The notes below the pieces were generated by a model, which made no database searches, was not told the origin of the DNA, and saw only the letters and a list, made by a program, of their open reading frames with translations. Shown here in pieces: positions 61,176 through 64,000 of a DNA stretch of 64,000 nt. A program made the translations under genes and the position numbers. The DNA is from Hymenobacter norwichensis DSM 15439 (GTDB taxonomy: Bacteria > Bacteroidota > Bacteroidia > Cytophagales > Hymenobacteraceae). Within the stretch, counting starts at the first letter, position 1; each line of letters begins with the position of its first letter. Location: NCBI RefSeq assembly GCF_000420705.1, contig NZ_ATVL01000008.1, forward strand, positions 887,718 through 951,717, in the 5' to 3' direction.

Positions 61176-62360
61176 ATGCCCACATCCTTTATTTCTGAGT
61201 TGAAGAGCTCCGATTCTTTCGCCGATACGGCTTCCTTTACTAGTTCTTCGCCCGAAACTGCTGCCGCCACCTTAGTACCGCGCTTATTGGCCCAGGCCCC
61301 AGCCTCCGACTTCGAAGGCGGTTTCCCGACCCAGGAATTCACCTGGCTTCAAGAGGCAGGCCTGCTGACGGCTCCCCTCCCCCTGGCGCTTGGGGGCACC
61401 GACTTTGCCGAAGTCCGCCATACCTTGCCATTGCTGCGCACGCTCCGGCACATTGGGCACGGCAACCTAGCGGTGGGGCGCGTGTACGAAGGGCACGTCA
61501 ATGCGCTGCAACTGCTTCAACGCTTTGGCACGGCGGCCCAGGTGGCGCGCTATGCCACTGATGCACACAGCGGGCATTGGTTTGGCGTGTGGAATACTGA
61601 AGCCGCCGACGGTGTGAAACTGGAGCCCTTGCCCAACGGGCGTTACCGGCTGCACGGCAGCAAAACCTTCGGCTCGGGTTCCGATTTTCTGAGTCGGCCG
61701 CTGCTGACGGCGGCCTTGCCTAATGGCGGCTGGCAGATGCTGATTCTGCCCGCCGATGAGCAGCAACCCACCTACGATGCCAGCTTTTGGCGGCCCCTAG
61801 GTATGCGCGCTACGGCCAGCTTCCGGGTTGATTTTACGGGCCTGGAAGTGGGGCCTGATGATTTGATAGGCCAGCCCGGCGACTATTATCGCCAACCGTG
61901 GTTTAGTGGCGGGGCCATCCGGTTTGCGGCAGTGCAGTTAGGCGGGGCCGAAGCTGTATTCGACGAAACCCGGCACTTTCTGCAAGGCTTGGGCCGCACC
62001 GACGACCCGTACCAGCGCCAGCGCCTCGGCGAAATGGCTTTGCTAGTTGAAAGCGGCAACCACTGGCTGCGCGGCGCCGCCGACCATGCTAGCCGTGCCG
62101 CCGCCGAATCCGACGCAGAAGCAACCGTAGCCTATGCCAACATGATGCGTACGGCCATCGAGGAAATCTGTCTGCGCGTGCTGCAATTAGCCGAGCGGTG
62201 CGTAGGAGCCCGCGGCCTGCTGAAACCGGAGCCGTTCGAGCGGCTGCACCGCGACCTGACGCATTACCTACGCCAGCCCGCCCCGGATGCTGCCCAAGCC
62301 GATGCCGGCCGCTTCGTGCTCGACCGTACCGCTCCCGCCCATTCTCTCTGGCATGACTAG
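61176..62360 (+). CDS. Acyl-CoA dehydrogenase-family protein
   Basis: 394 residues from the ATG at 61176. The N-terminal helical domain (about 25-130), central beta domain (about 135-225; GSKTFGSGSDFLSRPLL) and C-terminal helical bundle (about 230-394; RCVGARGLLKPEPFERLHRDLTHY) follow the acyl-CoA dehydrogenase plan, a FAD-binding fold. The usual catalytic Glu and FAD-binding R-x-F motifs are not clear, so the substrate may not be a normal fatty acyl-CoA. It overlaps the PIG-L gene by 8 nt. Confidence 0.85.
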   Translation: MPTSFISELKSSDSFADTASFTSSSPETAAATLVPRLLAQAPASDFEGGFPTQEFTWLQEAGLLTAPLPLALGGTDFAEVRHTLPLLRTLRHIGHGNLAVGRVYEGHVNALQLLQRFGTAAQVARYATDAHSGHWFGVWNTEAADGVKLEPLPNGRYRLHGSKTFGSGSDFLSRPLLTAALPNGGWQMLILPADEQQPTYDASFWRPLGMRATASFRVDFTGLEVGPDDLIGQPGDYYRQPWFSGGAIRFAAVQLGGAEAVFDETRHFLQGLGRTDDPYQRQRLGEMALLVESGNHWLRGAADHASRAAAESDAEATVAYANMMRTAIEEICLRVLQLAERCVGARGLLKPEPFERLHRDLTHYLRQPAPDAAQADAGRFVLDRTAPAHSLWHD

Positions 62361-63102
62361 CGTATTCTCTTTCGATTTCCAGACCCTACCCCTACGCCCC
62401 CCCGACTACGCGGCTACCCTGGGCCCCACAGTGCTTATTGCCCCCCACCCCGACGATGAAAGCCTGGGTTGCGGTGGCCTGCTGGCTTTACTGCGAGAGG
62501 CTGATGTACCTGTGTGGTGCGTGCTAGTGAGTGACGGAAGCATGTCGCACCCAAACTCGGTGAAGTTTCCGGCGGCAGCCCGGCAGGCCCTACGTGAGAC
62601 CGAACTACGCCTAGCCCTGACCGAATTAGGCTTGGATTCCAGCCAGCTGTATACCCTCAACCTCCCCGACGGCAGCGTGCCTACCCCTGACACACCAACT
62701 GGCGCCGCCGCCGTTCAGCGGTTGCACACATTTCTACACCAAATCAGCCCCAAAACCGTTCTGTGCCCGTGGCGCCGCGACCCGCACCCCGACCACCGTG
62801 CTACTAGTGAACTGGTGCGCGCCACTTTGGCCACGTTGCCCCTGCCGCCACGCTTGCTCGAATACGTGGTCTGGGCTTGGCAACGAGCGGCCCCCGCCGA
62901 TTTGCCCCAACCCGGCGAAGCTACTGGCTGGCGGCTGGATATCAGCGCGGTATTGCCCCAAAAACAACGAGCCATTGCCGCACACCGCTCCCAACTGGCC
63001 CCTGGTATCATCGACGATGACCCGGCAGGTTTTCTGCTGTCGGCGGAAATGCTGGCTCACTTTGCGCAGCCGTTTGAGGCGTACCTGGAAGTGAGTAGCT
63101 GA
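62353..63102 (+). CDS. PIG-L family deacetylase
   Basis: Zinc-dependent N-acetyl-sugar deacetylase (LmbE/PIG-L fold). The ATG at 62353 overlaps the preceding stop by 8 nt (ATGACTAG), giving 249 residues. Zinc and catalytic motif APHPDDESLGCGG (about 34-46), and HPDH (about 140-143) as the third zinc ligand region. Family members act on GlcNAc-phosphatidylinositol, mycothiol or bacillithiol precursors or antibiotics; which applies is unknown. Confidence 0.92.
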   Translation: MTSVFSFDFQTLPLRPPDYAATLGPTVLIAPHPDDESLGCGGLLALLREADVPVWCVLVSDGSMSHPNSVKFPAAARQALRETELRLALTELGLDSSQLYTLNLPDGSVPTPDTPTGAAAVQRLHTFLHQISPKTVLCPWRRDPHPDHRATSELVRATLATLPLPPRLLEYVVWAWQRAAPADLPQPGEATGWRLDISAVLPQKQRAIAAHRSQLAPGIIDDDPAGFLLSAEMLAHFAQPFEAYLEVSS

Positions 63103-63181
63103 TTGTTTGGGTATTGATTATTACAAGGCGATAAATCAACATCCTCCTCAACCAACCACCAACCCATTCATCTGTTATCCT

Positions 63182-63784
63182 ATGAATCCTAACCAGCCCA
63201 ATACCCTAAAACCCGACTACTTCGATAAGGTATATCAGGCCAACAATGACCCCTGGAATTTCGAAACCAGCCCGTACGAACAAGGCAAATACGCCGATAC
63301 AATAGCCGCGCTGCCTGCTGAAAGGCAGTACGAAAGTGCGTTTGAAGTGGGCTGCTCTCTAGGAGTTCTAACCGAGCAATTAGCGCTTCGGTGCCGCCAT
63401 TTATTGGCGGTAGATGTAGCAGCTGCGCCGTTGGAACGTGCCCGCCAGCGGTGTGCACACCTGCCGCAGGTGGAATTCCGACAGATGACTTTACCCGCTG
63501 AATTTCCGGAAGGAGCAACCTTTGACTTGGTAGTGCTGTCGGAAGTGGGCTATTACTGGGCAATGCCCGACTTAGAGCAAGTAGCCAAAGAGTTGCTAGC
63601 GGCTTTGCAACCCGGCGGCCACCTGCTGCTGGTACATTGGACTCCGCCCGTCCACGATTATCCGCTGACCGGCGACGAAGTCCACGAGTTTTTCTTAGCT
63701 AAATCCGGTCCCGAAGGTCCACTACAGCACCTACACGGCCATCGGGCGGCGCAGTACCGGCTCGATTTGTTGGCCCGGTGCTAA
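63182..63784 (+). CDS. SAM-dependent methyltransferase, NodS-like
   Basis: 200 residues from the ATG at 63182 (PDYFDKVYQANNDPWNFETSPYE is the NodS-family opening). The SAM-binding motif I is FEVGCSLGVLTE (about 56-67), with the acidic post-I strand LLAVDVAAAPLE. NodS itself N-methylates the deacetylated glucosamine of Nod factors; here that is only a family analogy. It is 79 nt after the PIG-L gene and overlaps the minus-strand gene from the right by 54 nt. Confidence 0.88.
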   Translation: MNPNQPNTLKPDYFDKVYQANNDPWNFETSPYEQGKYADTIAALPAERQYESAFEVGCSLGVLTEQLALRCRHLLAVDVAAAPLERARQRCAHLPQVEFRQMTLPAEFPEGATFDLVVLSEVGYYWAMPDLEQVAKELLAALQPGGHLLLVHWTPPVHDYPLTGDEVHEFFLAKSGPEGPLQHLHGHRAAQYRLDLLARC

Positions 63785-64000
63785 CGGCTGCGGCACCGGC
63801 AAACCCGTTGCCCTGCCTACTAGCCCGGTCTCTTCTTGCTGACACTGAGCTAGTAGCAGGCGTAGTTCCTTTACGGCCATCGACAAAGTAGTTACGCGCC
63901 CGCGCCGCCATACGGCCCGGTGTTTCAGTACCCATTCCCAGAGCAGCCCAAAGGTTGGGGCACTGGTAATCTGCCTTGCCAATTGGCTCGACGGCACGCT
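63731..64000 (-). CDS. 3' end of an unrecognised gene entering from the right edge
   Basis: The frame is open to the window edge; 90 codons are visible. TSAPTFGLLWEWVLKHRAVWRRG and KELRLLLAQCQQEE look like the C-terminal helical part of a family 2 glycosyltransferase, which in other genomes can accompany PIG-L/NodS-like genes. This is a guess. It converges with and overlaps the methyltransferase gene. Confidence 0.5.
   Translation of the reverse strand, partial: SVPSSQLARQITSAPTFGLLWEWVLKHRAVWRRGRVTTLSMAVKELRLLLAQCQQEETGLVGRATGLPVPQPLAPGQQIEPVLRRPMAV

Noticed and set aside
63699..63935. 78-codon minus-strand frame at the right edge
   Set aside because: The overlapping frame at 63731-64000 has better protein character (helix pattern with Trp/Leu) and is open to the edge.

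Overview
The window reads as chromosomal DNA of a Bacteroidota member, most likely a Hymenobacter-like Cytophagales species (inference). Support: Bacteroidota-type promoters (TAnnTTTG, often with an upstream TTG), almost no Shine-Dalgarno sequences, a type IX secretion protein (PorZ) with a C-terminal sorting domain, a DHH phosphoesterase followed by FKBP lipoproteins as at gliding-motility (GldI) loci, a short NuoG, and the order purH-mreB-mreC-mreD-mrdA-rodA. Base composition is GC-rich. I see no rRNA, tRNA, CRISPR array, prophage or intact insertion sequence.

Layout. 1-15.4 kb: complex I operon nuoA-N, complete except for the 5' end of nuoA, but split between nuoJ and nuoK by an opposite-strand pair (ECF sigma factor and small membrane protein). 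15.5-22.4 kb: an S41 peptidase and two back-to-back signalling pairs, NarL regulator/propeller kinase and LytTR regulator/LytS-like kinase. 22.7-27.3 kb: an ABC ATPase and a 1218-residue protein joining ABC-2 permease segments to an M1 metallopeptidase. 27.5-28.8 kb: an sdpR-sdpI type autoregulated immunity operon with a clear operator. 28.9-38.9 kb: housekeeping and accessory genes (aspS, tadA, sod, a Cys-rich ArsR protein beside an Old Yellow Enzyme, a nucleoside permease with a structured leader, an orphan AAA ATPase, ndk). 39.2-43.5 kb: nrnA and four tandem FKBP prolyl isomerases for the envelope. 43.6-51.8 kb: recO, porZ, tdk, a ferredoxin, and three unrecognised genes, two of them polytopic membrane proteins. 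51.9-61 kb: rodA, mrdA, mreD, mreC, mreB, purH on the minus strand, interrupted by a barstar-like gene, a second small ORF and a 170-bp inverted-repeat element. 61.2-64 kb: acyl-CoA dehydrogenase, PIG-L deacetylase and NodS-like methyltransferase genes plus a gene entering from the right edge, a possible glycoconjugate-modifying cluster.

The most unusual non-coding signal is the number of long inverted repeats in gaps between co-directional genes. Some belong to recognisable dispersed families (A, B, C, D below). Others have private sequences made of stuttering 7-12 nt words, yet all share one architecture: two arms of about 10-38 bp and a short loop. Eight of the eleven same-strand nuo gaps contain an inverted repeat.
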